Shown here: positions 23,841 through 35,204 of the stretch, piece after piece
How the letters are laid out: each line of letters starts with the position of its first letter
Position numbering within the stretch: position 1 is the stretch's first letter
Source of the DNA: Nannobrachium achirus
Lineage: Eukaryota; Chordata; Actinopteri; Myctophiformes; Myctophidae
NCBI GenBank assembly: GCA_963921795.1
Contig: OY997661.1
Coordinates: forward strand, 34,775,470 to 34,839,469
DNA: 64,000 nt
Direction: 5' to 3'
Notes under the pieces: generated by a model
Told to the model about the DNA's origin: nothing
Databases searched by the model: none
The model's input: only the letters and a program-made list of their open reading frames with translations
Position numbers and translations under genes: made by a program

Positions 23841-24880
23841 AAATATTTTTATACATTTCAGTACTTTTACCTTTGGTACTTTAAGTACATTTTGATGCCG
23901 ATCTATATAGCCTACTTTTGCACTCTTACTCAAGTAAGTTTTGAATTACTTTTTTTCTTCCTGTGAATTAGCCTACTCTCCCCGTGGAGACATGGAAACC
24001 ATGGCTTTCTTTTTTCTTTTTCTTCCTCACATTCCTAAGCCAATAATTTGATGACCAGCAGTGGTTCCCTATGATTTGACTTTATTTATTTATTATTATC
24101 CCCATACAGCTTACTGTACAGTCACAGCAGCTACTCTTCCTGGGGTCTATGGAGACACGAAAGACCCTGCTTTGTTCCCTATGGAGACACAAAGAGCCTT
24201 CTCAAATTATTGGCTTAGAAATACGACAAAAAAATGACATTTATCCATGAATTCAATACTCCATGGGGTGAGTGAAAATCACACCCGTGTGAACTGAGCG
24301 GTGGTCGTGGAGGCTGCGCAACAGCAAAACAAATATATAATAATAATAATAATTATAATAAAAAAGTTTTAAAAAAGATTTTTAAAAAATATTAAAAAAA
24401 CATGTGAGAGAGAGAGAGAGCCATCCATCCATCCATGTCACTCAGGCCACCACTGGTATTGCAGTTGATGCTCAGGGCAGACTAGACTCAACAGCACCTC
24501 TCTGGTCACCAGGGGTACTTAGGCTACATACGGACGCACCCACCCACCCACATACATACATACACGGACGGATACACACACGGCCACGCTATGGAGACGG
24601 TGTGACCACCGCTCAAAAAGATAGAAGAAAAGTCATTAGGGGTTGAACTGTCCCTTTAAGTATAACATCTGAGCACTTCTTCCACCACTGAATACAGGCA
24701 CACGCGCACACGCATACTGTACACGCACGCATGTACACACGCACGCACGCACGCACGCACCCTCTGACACCACACACAGTCACACACACACACACACACA
24801 ACACATATCGTCAGCGTGTCCATCCTTAATGAAAAAAAGAAGAAAGGAAAAAAAAAGGGGGGAAAAAAGCAGGCCCCTTA
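23841..24880. other. non-coding with simple repeats
   Basis: (GA)n at 24405, (CCAT)n at 24421, (GCAC)n at about 24725-24760 and (CA)n at 24781. No gene. Confidence 0.5.
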
Positions 24881-25080
24881 GCTTCTGCTCTCCATTAGCG
24901 GGTCAGGCCAGCCTTCTCCCAGTGGTGCTGCTGAGCCAGCAAAGCGTCAACAAAGCCCCACGCTGAGCTACGGTAACTTTGTGCCCACTCACCACAACTT
25001 AATGGGATTGTGCTGGGCTTGTCGGGGGGCCAAGAACACATCAGGCCTCCATTAGCTAAAGTCATATAAAAAAAAAGGCC
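24881..25080. promoter_or_regulatory. candidate conserved non-coding element
   Basis: About 200 bp of balanced-composition, apparently single-copy DNA amid repeats, with homeobox-like cores (CCATTAG, CTTAATGGGATT, CCATTAGCTAAAG). No coding frame. Placement in the rap2 intron would suit an enhancer; this is inference only. Confidence 0.25.
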
Positions 25081-25199
25081 TAATGCCATACCGGACCCCC
25101 CCCCCCCCCCCACACACACACACACACACGCCCCTGGCAAGAGTGTGAGATCGTATAGGTTAGTTATGGTGGCAGACGAGCGAGGCCCCACATATCACC

Positions 25200-25781
25200 T
25201 TCATTGCAGGGAAAGCGGTGTTTTTTTCTAACTTGTTTTCCGCGCTCGAGGCACAACTGTGTCACTGTCTCGAAATAGCGTTTAGCGTGGCATAGGTCAC
25301 AGAGCTCACAAAACAGATGCCAGATTCAAAAAAAGAAAGATATTATGGAATATGCTTCTGTGTTGGGGACCGAGTACTGTCTGATATACAGTTGTAAATA
25401 TTGCATTAATAATGTGTGGTTGTCACGAAATCCCATGGCACACTTGTCCCACTGCATATTTGAGAACTACTACAGTGTGACTGACGCGTTGTGAGCTTGT
25501 CGATCTGCTATCTTTTTGCTATTTTGGAAAATGTGGGGGAAAAACAATGACATTCCCAAGATACACATGCCAGATTCAAAGTGGTTAAAATATATCGAAT
25601 TTGCCTCTGTATTGGGAACTGAGTACCTTCTTAGACTATTTGCCAATTGCTGCTGTAAACATATTTCAATATTGTAAAAAAAAAAAAAAAGATTATAATA
25701 CTGGTGGGTTTAGTGTGTGCCCTCTCAATGTCCAGCCTACACCAGGGGTCTTCAATGTTTTTTCAGGCCAAGGACCCCTTA

Positions 25782-25821
<40 letters not shown>

Positions 25822-27099
25822 AGCAGGGACCCCCACTACTGTATACAAATATTATTTTGGGGTGTCTCGACATGAAAAGGTTGAGAACCATTGGGCTGTA
25901 TGGTACAGAAAAGTAAGAAAAGAAAGTGGTGATTGTACAAAAAAAAGTTATGGAGGTGGTATTATTTTATTTATGTCATGTGCTCCGTCATCAGTTGAAA
26001 GCACGTTGTCAGTGGGTTGGGGCTGTTTCAGCCGGGCCCTCTGCCAAGCTGAAATGGAAGCTGTGCTCCCTCTTCAGTGGTGGAAAAAGTACTCTCATTT
26101 CTTACTTGAGTAAAAGTATCAATGGCTTGAATGGGACATTTTTTATTGAGTTCTCACATAAAGGTGTGACAAAATTGTATTCAAATATATGCAATAAAAG
26201 AAATTAAAGACATACCAAAAAGAAAACAAGAACAAAAACCAGACAAAGGGTGAACAGCTCAATACAATGTTCATAAAATTATCTATACTTATCAATACAC
26301 ACAGTCAATCATTCAGAGTGGTAAAATGCAAAAATTTAACTTTTCCCAATTATGGAATATGGTCGCTTCCTTTGGGCTTGTTTTTTTTAGAACTGGCAGC
26401 TTGCAAAATCTGCCAACACCGCTTGCGGTCAAGATCACACAGAGTAAACCAAACAAACCCTGGTGTGTCGACGGGCTGTTTTTTCAACACAACATCTGGG
26501 GCGTAGTCCCCTCCTCGTAATCTAATGATCTCCTTGCTTGGTGGTTAAAAAAAACAAAACATGTTTGACGGTTTTATCAAGCGTGTTCAAAGCGCTCCGG
26601 AGTCCGGACGGCCTTTCACGCTGCCCTGATGCTGTGTCTAATAACAGGGAGTTCTGGCTCTGTACACGGCCCGCTGACTATGGGAACAGGGTGGGGACTT
26701 TAAAAACTACGTATCCCAGGGGGCCTTTGGGTGGATGGAGGGGCTATAGCTGTGAGAAGAAGAAAAAAGCAACTGCTTTGACCTGAGGAGGTTAGAGTTT
26801 GAAACGAAACAGAATGTTAACAGAAAGGGCTTCACTCGAGTGAATTTGTTGAAGTAGTTGCATAGAATGGGCTGATAATGAAGCTATGTATTAGGGTTGG
26901 CCACAGTGGTGTAGTCTGGAGTGGTGATATTTGAGCGGTGCTCCGGAAAGTAGCTAAGCTCCAACATATGGCTTTGTACGCGGCACAAAAACATGTCCGG
27001 GCCCCCAAAATTGTCCAGGCCCCCAACAATATCCGGACTCTGAAGCGTAGCCTACATCTTGGCACAAAGTGCTCACAGTTTGTTTTCCATGCTCTGAAG
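25200..27099. other. non-coding, MITE fragments
   Basis: Includes a '(GA)n inside a ...gggtcttcaatgttttttcaggccaaggacccc' element (25740-25890; relative at 43165-43260), a family IV left end at about 26079, and poly-A runs. No gene recognised. Confidence 0.45.
25482..25512. repeat. palindrome core, half copy
   Basis: GACGCGTTGTGAGCTTGTCG then ATCTGCTATC; right arm only. Confidence 0.6.
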
Positions 27100-27536
27100 C
27101 AGGCACGTGCACACATAGACATCAAAGGGGGCTTGAGCCCCTGCCCTTTTACCCGTCTGTAAAAAGTGCCCTCTCCAGACCATGAATGCAGTTTTTACTA
27201 TGGTGAAAGAAATGCAAATGCCCTCTTCCCATGCCATACCTGAAGTCAGCATTCAAGAGAATTGCCTAAGTCCAAGTCCAAACTCTCCTGAACTTGAATG
27301 CAGCATCTTATGTTGAAAGAATTGCCCTCACTGTCCAGAAATCCACACCACATCTCCAGCATTGCCTCTTTTATGCTTAGTTTAGTGTGTACCGAAATTA
27401 GCTGACCTCCAAGCTCACAACGCGTTTTGCTGCGACGCGTTGTGAGCTTGGAGGTCTCCTATATTCAATATTTTCACCACAAGGCCATTTATGAAATTTC
27501 AGCCCCTGCCTCTCTAACATTCTCTGCACGTCCCTG
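27100..27536. mobile_element. hAT-like MITE with 8-bp TSD (family F, copy 2)
   Basis: 437 bp, perfect TSD CTCTGAAG (27092-27099, 27537-27544), termini CAGGCACGTGCAC and CACGTCCCTG. It is inserted in another degraded element (26.94-27.09 / 27.55 kb). The palindrome core at 27393-27464 is internal. Confidence 0.9.
27393..27464. repeat. palindrome core, copy 6
   Basis: Perfect 22-bp arms (27404-27425 and 27435-27456) running GACCTCCAAGCTCACAACGC on the left. Both arms carry the CC/GG variant where most copies have TA, so the change is mirrored. Confidence 0.88.
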
Positions 27537-27761
27537 CTCTGAAGCGTGGCCTCCATCTTGGCCCAAAGCGATCAAAGTGTGTTGGGTCCTAACTTTTCCA
27601 AGAAATACTTTGATTTACATAACTATAATATAAGAAAGAAATATAGGATTGTAGAATGCATAATTATATCGGCTCAATCAATATGTGATGGTTGAGAGAC
27701 AAAGACTGTTGTTTAGTCTACCAGCAACTAATATGCTATAACTACAGCAGTATAGGCTGAC

Positions 27762-28153
27762 TAGGGCTGTCACGATTATGACATTTTACATGACGATTAA
27801 CTTTCTCTCAAATAATTGCGATTAACGGTTTAATTGTATTTTTGTCGTTGACAATTACATTTCTGTTTGGCTTTTAGGCTTTGAAGTTACACATGGTAGA
27901 TATGACACATAAGCTAAATATACAAAGAAATTACTTGACATATTTGACAACTTTATACTTAAAAAAAACATTGATAGTGGAAATAGCCGATCTACAAGCT
28001 CACAACGCATCGCGATGCGACGTGTTGTGCGCTTGTGGATCTGCTATTTCCACTATTTTTGACATGGAAACGATTATGACGATTACGAAAAATAATCACG
28101 ATTATGTTAAATAATCACGATTAGACGATTATGTAATAATTGTGACAGCCCTA
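27762..28153. mobile_element. hAT-like MITE with 8-bp TSD (TAGGGCTGTCACG family)
   Basis: 392 bp, perfect TSD AGGCTGAC (27754-27761, 28154-28161). Termini TAGGGCTGTCACGATTAT and its inverted relative ATAATTGTGACAGCCCTA. The palindrome core (27974-28056) lies inside, although the termini are unrelated to families B and F. Confidence 0.9.
27974..28056. repeat. palindrome core, copy 7
   Basis: 83 bp with outer arms ATAGTGGAAATAGC and GCTATTTCCACTAT: the GG/CC variant is mirrored in both arms. The centre is ATCGCGATGCGA. Confidence 0.9.
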
Positions 28154-28204
28154 AGGCTGACCTACTGTTATGCAAAGTAGCCAAAGTAGAAACTAACAGA
28201 CATG

Positions 28205-28805
28205 TTGCCCCCAGTGGTGTAAAGTAATTGAGTACATTTATTTAAGTACTGTACTTAAAGGAATTATATGTAACTTTAAGACTATTAAAAAATGTATATG
28301 TATATACATTTTTAGCAGTCATTTCCCTTCATTAGTAACTATATTATTGTGCTGGGCTGTTTCCTTGTAGAAAGACACATCCCCTGGTTGTATTTCTGTT
28401 CTGTTCCACTCTTTATGTTGACATTAAATGTCAACAGAAATAGTGGAGGGACGTTTTTGTCAGGGGGAGCTCAGCCAGAGCTCTTAATTACTCCCTTGGC
28501 TTTGAACTTCAAGGGGGTTGTACACTTAGGTAATTGATTGGGCCATAAAAGTGTCAAGTCCTCGTTAGTGATCTCTTTAATCAATGAAAGCATCAAAGAC
28601 AACTACCTGTTTGATGCCTGGCATAGAGGGGAGGGGGAGGGGGGAATGTTTTTGTGTACACACAAGCTGGCGTATTCTTCCTATAAGTACAGTTTTGAGA
28701 TAATATCTCAAAACACACATATTATAAAGTTCAAATATTATTTGTACTTTACTTGAGTACTTCCAATTCCCAATACTTTTACTTATACTCCACTACATCT
28801 TAGAT
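28205..28805. other. family IV ends around mostly unique DNA
   Basis: A CAGTGGTGTAAAGTAA-type left end (28213) and related right-end text (28740-28800) bracket about 470 bp with little repeat character, including the palindrome TGACATTAAATGTCA (28419-28433) and TTAATTACTCCC. It is either an insertion inside a MITE or a conserved element; no coding frame is supported. Confidence 0.35.
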
Positions 28806-29126
28806 TCAAATGTTGTATGTTCACAAAACATGTGGTGATGATCGTTGCAGCGGTTTGAGAGACCAGCCCTGGACAATCACACACAACCACAGACCAGACG
28901 GCTCACCTCCTATAGCAGGGCTTCTCTAAGTTGAAGTTGAAGAAGTCCAGGAGTGCCTCAATACTTTGATAATGTTAGGAATGTATCAATGTCACTTCAG
29001 TTTAACCACTTAGACCAGGGGTATAGACCAGTATTATGGCACACACTCATGTGTCAGCAGGGGTGTCGCACCAAATTCTGGGCCCTGGGTACAAGGATTC
29101 ACTCACACATTTTGTGCTTTAACTTT

Positions 29127-29186
29127 TGAAAATTAGCAGATATACAAGCTCACAGCGCTGCAAGCTTGTAGATCTGCTATTTTTTG
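29127..29186. repeat. palindrome core, copy 8
   Basis: GAAAATTAGCAGATATACAAGC paired with GCTTGTAGATCTGCTATTTTTT; a very short centre. Confidence 0.75.
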
Positions 29187-29264
29187 AAAAATCGTGAAAA
29201 TGTGTTTAAGTCTTTGAATATTTCAAATCCTTCTAAGGTTTCTTTGAAAAACCTGTGTTTCTAT

Positions 29265-29420
29265 GTCAGTGGTGCTCAAACTCTTTCATGTTAAAGACCC
29301 CAAAAATGATATGTATTTGGCCACGGACCCCCATCTCAAAATACTTAGTTCCAGGGACCCCTCAGAAGCAATTTTTTAGTTACAAATGTTCACTTAAAAA
29401 TACATTATTTGCACACATTT
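29265..29420. repeat. MITE fragment (GACCCC.AAAATGATATG type)
   Basis: 'ggtgctcaaactctttcatgttaaagacccc' then 'atgatatgtatttggcca'; inverted relative at 42630-42755. Confidence 0.55.
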
Positions 29421-29431
29421 TCACGACTTTT

Positions 29432-29478
29432 CAAAAATAGCAGATCTACAGCTGTGAGCTTGTATATCTTCTCTTTTT
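29432..29478. repeat. palindrome core, copy 9
   Basis: Shortened: AAAAATAGCAGATCTACAGC / GTGAGCTTGTATATCTTCTC. Confidence 0.65.
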
Positions 29479-29499
29479 CAATAGCTAAAGTATAAAATA

Positions 29500-30221
29500 A
29501 TTAAGGCCCCTCCACCTTGGGCCCTAGTAACTCAGTCATTAATTCACAGTATATAGCAGGGGTTTTCAAAGTGGGTGACGGGGAACCCTGGGGTGCCACG
29601 ACGGCAGTCCAGGGGTGCAGCAAGATAATTTGATAATATTTGAAATCTATTTGGACATTTAAAAACTTATTTAGTATCATTTTAAACTTGAAGTACAAAG
29701 TTATTTTCAGTCAGTTCTAACTAAAATTATCTTGCTTTCCTCGCAACATTATTGCTAAAATATGCTATGAATATAAGGTGCTGGGAGTGAAAATTAGGTA
29801 CATAATAATGTAGGGGTGCCTCGGATGAAAAAAATATTTATAGGGGTGCCCCGAGCAAAAAAAGTTTGGGAACCACTGGCCTGGTATACATTATATGGCC
29901 CAAGCGTGTGCCACCAAAACTGAGTAGTGCCGGAAAGATGGAAAGAATAAAGTCGGACATGTACTATAGTCTGGTTCCCCACTAGGGTAACCACTATAAT
30001 TACTTGTGACAGCAGAGCGCACAAGTAGAGTGATGAGTGCTGTCTTTGTGGGTATGTGGCTGACCATACAAAGGCTGGAGCAGCCAATGAGAGAGCTGCG
30101 TTCTCGGTGACATCACCAACGAACAAGTGTTGTCACATCACCCACATACAGACAGAGCTCATCACCCTACCTGTGTGCTCATGTAGGCCATATTTGGCTA
30201 TGAGTGCAGTCTTGTCTAGTT
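29500..30221. other. non-coding, degraded elements
   Basis: A MITE-like unit with ends near 29560 ('aggggttttcaaagtgggtg') and 29880 ('aaaaagtttgggaaccactgg') and a promoter-like repeat block near 30.05-30.13 kb. No gene. Confidence 0.45.
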
Positions 30222-30227
30222 TTTATT
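30222..30227 (-). terminator. possible poly(A) signal for the ACSBG2-like gene
   Basis: AATAAA on the minus strand (TTTATT on +), about 230 bp past the stop codon. Nearest clear candidate; not proven. Confidence 0.4.
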
Positions 30228-30455
30228 AAACACAACCTGGCCAACAGGGGGTACTTTGTTTGGCATCGGCAACTCTTTTTGCCTTGTTTTTTGCCCGCTG
30301 TAAACAACTACTTTTTTTTTTCTTTTCATACTTCTCTGTAACTTTGTAACCTTGACTGCTGTGCTGCCTCTGGGTGACTGATTCACCCCCTTGAGATAAT
30401 AAAGGTATCTAACTCTCCCGTTACCTATTTATAATAAACGCCCCCCAAAATGCCC

Positions 30456-32579
30456 CTACAGCATGCTGCTTTCACTGGGAGCCGTGGGCTTGTCTAGAGT
30501 ACCGGAGGTGGCCTCATTCGGCTTGTAAAAGTTCTCGATCTGGTCCTTGTACATGTCCATGACCACCGGTCTCCTCAGCTTCATGGTGGGACCCAGTTCT
30601 CCCCCGGGGATGGAGAAGTCATGGTCCAGAACGAGCCATTCCTTGACACGGTGGGCGTTGGAGGTGGCGCCTTCGTTGACCCGGGCGACTCCCTCTGCGA
30701 TGGCAGCTTGCACATGCCGGTCCCGGCCACCGGCAATCTGGGAGACGCGCGTGGACTCGCTGCCCAGCTTCCTGCACAGCTCCACCGCCTCGGGCGTCAG
30801 CTCGTCCTCCGGGGTGCCTGTCTCCTCGTTGACCTCGCATTTGACGGTGAGCAGCATGCACAGGAACCTGCGTTTGTCGCCGACAAGCATTGCATTGCTG
30901 ATGAGCGGCACGGCCGCCTTCACAGCATCCTCGACGGGCACTGGAGGGATGTTCTCTCCGCCCGCGGTGATGATCAGCTCCTTGATGCGCCCGGTGATGA
31001 AGAGGAAGCCGTCCTGGTCGCGCACGCCCTGGTCCCCGGAGCGCAGCCAGCCGTCCTCGTCCAGGGCCTCTTCCGTCTTGCCGGGCGCGTTGAGGTAGCC
31101 CATGAAGACGTGCCGGCCCGAGAAGCAGAGCTCGCTCTTGTCCTCGCTGATCTTCGTCCTGCACCCGGGCATCTCCCGCCCGCAGCTGCCCAGTTTGAAG
31201 CCTGCGCCGGGGAGGCAGATGGCGTGTGGCCCCGTGAGTTCGCTCATGCCGAACACGTCGTACACGGGGATGTCCAGGCTGAGGAAGAACCTCTGGGTTC
31301 CCTCGGTGATGGGGGCGGCTCCAGTGTAGCACTTGCTGCAGCGGTCAAGGCCCAGCCTCTTGCGCACCTTCGTGAACACAAGCTTCTTGGCGATGCTCTC
31401 GGCGATGAAGCGGTTGAAGGGCGCACGCCGCGCCGCCTCCTCCGGGCCCAACTCGCCCTTGCGCATCCCCACGCGCTTGGCCCAGGCAGCCACCTTCCTG
31501 CGAACAACGGATGCCTGGGCGCCGGCTGACTTCATCCTCTCCTCCATCTTCTCCCAGACGCGGGGGACGCCCATGAAGAACGAGGGGCGCACTTCCTTCA
31601 GGGTCTCGACCAGGGAGCCCTTGAGGGCGTCTGGCTGCGCGAAGGACACGGCCCCGCCGATCTTCATGGGGTTCCAGATGTCGATCATCTGTGCGGCGAT
31701 GTGGCTGAGGGGGAGGTAGCTGACCATGGACTCCTGGAAGTCGGTGGCGTCCGGCAGATTCACGAAGCATTTCTGGGCGAACGCCGACCACGTCAGGTTG
31801 TCGTGGCTGAGCATGACTCCTTTGGGCTGCCCCGTGGTCCCGGAGGTGTAGATCAGTGTGCAGCACTGGTTGGGCTTCTGGCTGGCGATGACGTCGCTCA
31901 GCGGGTCCTCCGGCTCGCAGCGTCCCAGCTCCATAAAATCCTTCCACGTGTAAAGCTCAAGAGTCGGCTTCTTCTCTATTAGAGCGCCTTCGTCCAGGGC
32001 GCCTATGTACTGGACGACGGCCTTCAGGTGCGGCAGCTGGTCCTGGACCTGGAGGATCTTCTGGAGCTGCTCGCGGTTCTCCACCACGAGCACGTTGGCC
32101 TCGCAGTCTTCCGCCACGTACCGGCACGCCTGGGGGGAGTTGGTGGCGTAGATGCCCGCCGCAAACCCTCCCGCCAGGATGGCGGCGACGTCGGCGATGA
32201 CCCACTCGGGGGAGTTGAATCCCAGGATGCCCACGCCGTGGTAGCGCTCCAGCCCCAACTTAAGGAAGCCCTTGGCCGCCGTACGACAGTCCTCGTAGTA
32301 TTGCGCGTAGCTGAGAGTCAGCCACTGCTCACCGACCTTCCAGCGCAGGGCGGTGTATTCGCCGAAGCGCTGCACGGCTGAGGTGAACATCTCGTGCACG
32401 GTCAACGCCGGCTCGGCGGCCACGCCAGACTCCTCGATTCTCAGCGTCACCTCCTCGCTGCCCTTGGACGTCCAATGGCGCGGCTTCTCTTCCACTGTCG
32501 GTGGAGGCATGGAGTCTGGGTCGTTGACAGTCTCTCCGGGCGAGATGGGTGAGGCCTGTTCAGTAGGTGGTTGTTCCAT
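30456..32579 (-). CDS. acsbg2: ACSBG2-like long-chain acyl-CoA synthetase, intronless (707 aa)
   Basis: Activates long-chain fatty acids to acyl-CoA with ATP and CoA; bubblegum family of the AMP-forming adenylate enzymes. In order: non-conserved N-terminus (1-55); GLERYHGVGILGFNS (110-123); P-loop YTSGTTGQPKGVMLSHDNL (244-262); SYLPLSHIAAQM (287-298); FGMSELTGPH (443-452); adenylate motif WLRSGDQG and FLFITGRIKELIITAGGEN (511-543); C-terminal ELGPTMKL. All signature residues look intact and the length suits the family. The ATG at 32577-32579 has a good context (GCGATGG); two codons upstream only a GTG is in frame. Vertebrate ACSBG genes have many introns, and this frame has none, so it is probably a retrocopy kept under selection. 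It is very GC-rich against an AT-rich setting. It lies antisense inside the rap2 intron. ACSBG1 is an alternative name; similarity looks closer to ACSBG2. Confidence 0.93.
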   Translation of the reverse strand: MEQPPTEQASPISPGETVNDPDSMPPPTVEEKPRHWTSKGSEEVTLRIEESGVAAEPALTVHEMFTSAVQRFGEYTALRWKVGEQWLTLSYAQYYEDCRTAAKGFLKLGLERYHGVGILGFNSPEWVIADVAAILAGGFAAGIYATNSPQACRYVAEDCEANVLVVENREQLQKILQVQDQLPHLKAVVQYIGALDEGALIEKKPTLELYTWKDFMELGRCEPEDPLSDVIASQKPNQCCTLIYTSGTTGQPKGVMLSHDNLTWSAFAQKCFVNLPDATDFQESMVSYLPLSHIAAQMIDIWNPMKIGGAVSFAQPDALKGSLVETLKEVRPSFFMGVPRVWEKMEERMKSAGAQASVVRRKVAAWAKRVGMRKGELGPEEAARRAPFNRFIAESIAKKLVFTKVRKRLGLDRCSKCYTGAAPITEGTQRFFLSLDIPVYDVFGMSELTGPHAICLPGAGFKLGSCGREMPGCRTKISEDKSELCFSGRHVFMGYLNAPGKTEEALDEDGWLRSGDQGVRDQDGFLFITGRIKELIITAGGENIPPVPVEDAVKAAVPLISNAMLVGDKRRFLCMLLTVKCEVNEETGTPEDELTPEAVELCRKLGSESTRVSQIAGGRDRHVQAAIAEGVARVNEGATSNAHRVKEWLVLDHDFSIPGGELGPTMKLRRPVVMDMYKDQIENFYKPNEATSGTLDKPTAPSESSML

Positions 32580-32807
32580 CGCCACGGCTCACACAGTCAC
32601 GTTCAAATTAGCTTATTTGGCTACTTTCACCTACAGGGGATCGCCGGCTTCTCTTTATTGTGCTGCTCGCGAGGTCTCTCGTCTTTTCTCGCTCTGTCGT
32701 GTCTCGCTGTTCAGTTATTGTTCTCTTTTTATGCTATGCTATTCTAATGCACTGATACGTAGGCCTAATATACACTGTATTATGAATTGGAGATGCCAAA
32801 GTCAGTG
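32580..32807 (-). promoter_or_regulatory. 5' flank of the ACSBG2-like gene
   Basis: Repeat-poor stretch between the ATG and the TATA-like box, containing a second A/T element (CATAAAAAG on minus, near 32724-32733). Presumed 5' UTR and core promoter. Confidence 0.4.
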
Positions 32808-32815
32808 CTTATATA
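32808..32815 (-). promoter_or_regulatory. TATA-like box TATATAAG
   Basis: Minus-strand GCTATATAAGCAC about 230 bp upstream of the ACSBG2-like ATG. It would let an intronless copy be transcribed independently of its host gene. Confidence 0.4.
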
Positions 32816-32829
32816 GCAGTGTTCTGACA

Positions 32830-33225
32830 TCACTCTGACATCTGACATCGTTAAATGTCTGAAAATGCACATGGACATGAATCCAACATATATGTGCCAT
32901 TTCAAAACTCACATCCTGCCATTGGCAAGACAGTAGATTTCCAGTGGATTGGCAGAACATTGAGCTTATCAGCTATTCTTGCAATTTTTATGCCCTTCTT
33001 TGACTTCAAAGTTTATATCTACCTATGAAGGTGGATTCTGCTTTTCAATAGGAATGGAGTGGTTTCTTGACATTTATGGGTTTCTATGCTCCATTCTCCA
33101 TAACAAATTGCAAAGCAAAACAGGGAAAGAAACTTGTGGAAAAGATGCATTTGCAGGAAATGTTCAGGAAAAGAGCAGTAAAGCCTTGAAACGGCACATC
33201 TGTATTGGAAGACATAAAATAGAAA
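32830..33225. other. non-coding, nothing recognised
   Basis: AT-rich, no repeats matched elsewhere in the window. Confidence 0.4.
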
Positions 33226-33557
33226 TACCAGTAAGACTCCCTATTCGGGAGATAAGCAACCGTCAGGTCACATGTATACACAAGCTAAATGGGACAGATC
33301 CATGTTGATGACATGACTCTAGAGATACCGCGTATGTGTTTTGCAAGAATCGGCCTCATGGCGGCGCTAGAAGAGGGGAATGTGAGAAACGAGGGGTTGT
33401 GGTTGTGGTTTGGCAGCCAAGGAGTGTGTGTGCAAAGTTTGGCATGGATAGGGGCAACGGTGGGGGAGATATGACTAGGGGAAAAGTGTGACATGACGGA
33501 CAGACTGACTGACAGCCGGTGGAGGTTTTGATAGTAACTGCGACGTGACGGTCGCAA
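33226..33557. repeat. interspersed family E, copy 2
   Basis: TACCAGTAAGACTCCCTATT start and terminal stem GCGACG-TGAC-GGTCGC; interior 'ggagtgtgtgtgcaaagtttggcat' shared with 14862-15253. Confidence 0.65.
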
Positions 33558-33644
33558 TTAACACTGATGAAACAAGTCTATGAAACTAACTATGACATTT
33601 ATGGAAAAGTTTAATCTGCAACACAATATTATACAATATGTTAG

Positions 33645-33663
33645 TGGGGGGGGGGGGGGGGGG
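33645..33663. repeat. poly-G tract
   Basis: About 19 consecutive G, a potential quadruplex or assembly slip site. Confidence 0.8.
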
Positions 33664-33921
33664 GTGGTCCCTCAATTTGGGGATACTTGACACGAAAAGG
33701 TTTGAGAAACCACCGTTTTAGATGGCCTGACATTCTAAAAGAATTGGGCTGCTGTGTAAAAAAGGAAAGAAAGAAAATGCCAAAGAACTTAGTGGTTTAA
33801 TTGTGGGACCAATAAATAAGTAAATAGCCCAGACAGACTCCAAAGACATTCTCCATCTGCTCTGCAGACCCTCTGCTCTTCATCTGTTCCTCTCCGCAAC
33901 GTTTGTGGCAGTGGTGTAAAG

Positions 33922-34337
33922 CAGTGGTTCTCAACCTGTGGACCCCAGGGGGGGTCCCCAGATTGTTTTGTGGGGTCCCCAGATGATTAGCTTAATGTGA
34001 AACATTGTTTTCTCACTCAACAGTAAACAAACCAACATACAGTATAAGTGTACATAGAGGGTATCTGCACATTTCTAAAGTGACACATTAAGGACTAGTA
34101 AGACCCTTTTAATACCTATAAAATAAATAAAATAACATTGGCCATATTGTCAAATATTAGAGGCAGAAATTGTGAAAACAGCCGAACGCCTCGCAACGCG
34201 AGGCTTTGTGAGCATGTAGATCTGCTATTTTTACAATAGAACTGTGTTATACAAAATGTAACGCCTCAACTCTTAGTGCTTGCAGTTAAAATATGATTAT
34301 TTTGGGGGTCGCGGCCTGAAAAGGTTGAGAACCAATG
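33922..34337. mobile_element. hAT-like MITE (family B, copy 2, inverted)
   Basis: Termini CAGTGGTTCTCAACCT and AGGTTGAGAACCAATG. The interior is shared with 3336-3768 and it includes a palindrome core. No clear TSD; the left flank 'gcagtggtgtaaa' is itself a family IV terminus, suggesting nesting. Confidence 0.75.
34169..34237. repeat. palindrome core, copy 10
   Basis: Outer arms ATTGTGAAAACAGCCGA and TCTGCTATTTTTACAAT; the left arm has lost its 'gatctacatgctcac' portion. Confidence 0.75.
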
Positions 34338-34342
34338 TTGTT

Positions 34343-34636
34343 GCGACCGTAGGTCGCAGTTACTTGCACACTATCCAAACCTCCACCGGCTGTCCCTCCG
34401 TCACTCCCTCTGTCACACGTCACACGTCACACTTTTGCCCTGCTCATATCTCTGCAACCGTTGCCCCGATCCATGCCAGATTTTGCACACACACTCCTTG
34501 CCTGCCAAACTACAACCTCCAAGGACCCCCGGAGTTTCGGGGACCCCCAGGTCCCTGGGGGACCCCCAGGTGTAAAAAATTACCAAATGTGCAAAAATGA
34601 CCAAATGACCACCCCAACGGGGCTGCTCTCTCTGTG

Positions 34637-34727
<91 letters not shown>

Positions 34728-34978
34728 CTCTCTCTCTCTCTCAAACATAATGTGTGACCTGCCAAGTGGCAAGGAATGTTGGTCACCCTGCTCCTACAGA
34801 TTTTGCCCTAAAATCATGCACACCAGTACACAGTATCTCTACAGTCATGTAATCACAATGCATCTGTCCCATCTAGCGCCACCATCAGGACGATTTTGCA
34901 CAAACTACTTTTTGGCCTATTTATGGAGATAAGCGACCAACGGTCGCTTATCTCCCGATTAGGGAGTCTTACTGGTAA
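34343..34978. repeat. interspersed family E, copy 3 (inverted), split by simple repeats
   Basis: Starts with stem GCGACC-GTA-GGTCGC and ends in the inverse of TACCAGTAAGACTCCCTAAT, preceded by a strong stem GATAAGCGACCGTTGGTCGCTTATC. It is interrupted by (CA)n at 34640-34724 and (CT)n at 34725-34742. Confidence 0.6.
34640..34742. repeat. (CA)n-(CT)n microsatellite
   Basis: About 85 bp CA followed by 17 bp CT. Confidence 0.97.
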
Positions 34979-35082
34979 ACTATGTAAAGTAACTACCGGT
35001 AAGTGCATTTACTTACTAGTACAGTACTTTTACGCACAGATTGCTTAGTTGGAACTAACTATTGTATAATAGGCAAACATTA

Positions 35083-35120
35083 GCTGAAAATAGCGGGTCC
35101 ACAAGCTCACAAGTCACAAT
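35083..35120. repeat. palindrome core, half copy
   Basis: Left arm only: GAAAATAGCGGGTCCACAAG then CTCACAA. Confidence 0.6.
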
Positions 35121-35204
35121 GTGTCAGGATTTGGTGTATAGAGGGAAACTAGAAAGATGTGTGGTCGCCATGATGCGCGTCACACTTGCAGATTAATCCC
35201 GTCC

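Noticed and set aside
30621-31529. 302-codon open frame on the + strand (and others) opposite the ACSBG2-like gene
   Set aside because: Shadow frames caused by high GC3 of the real minus-strand gene; no domain signature.
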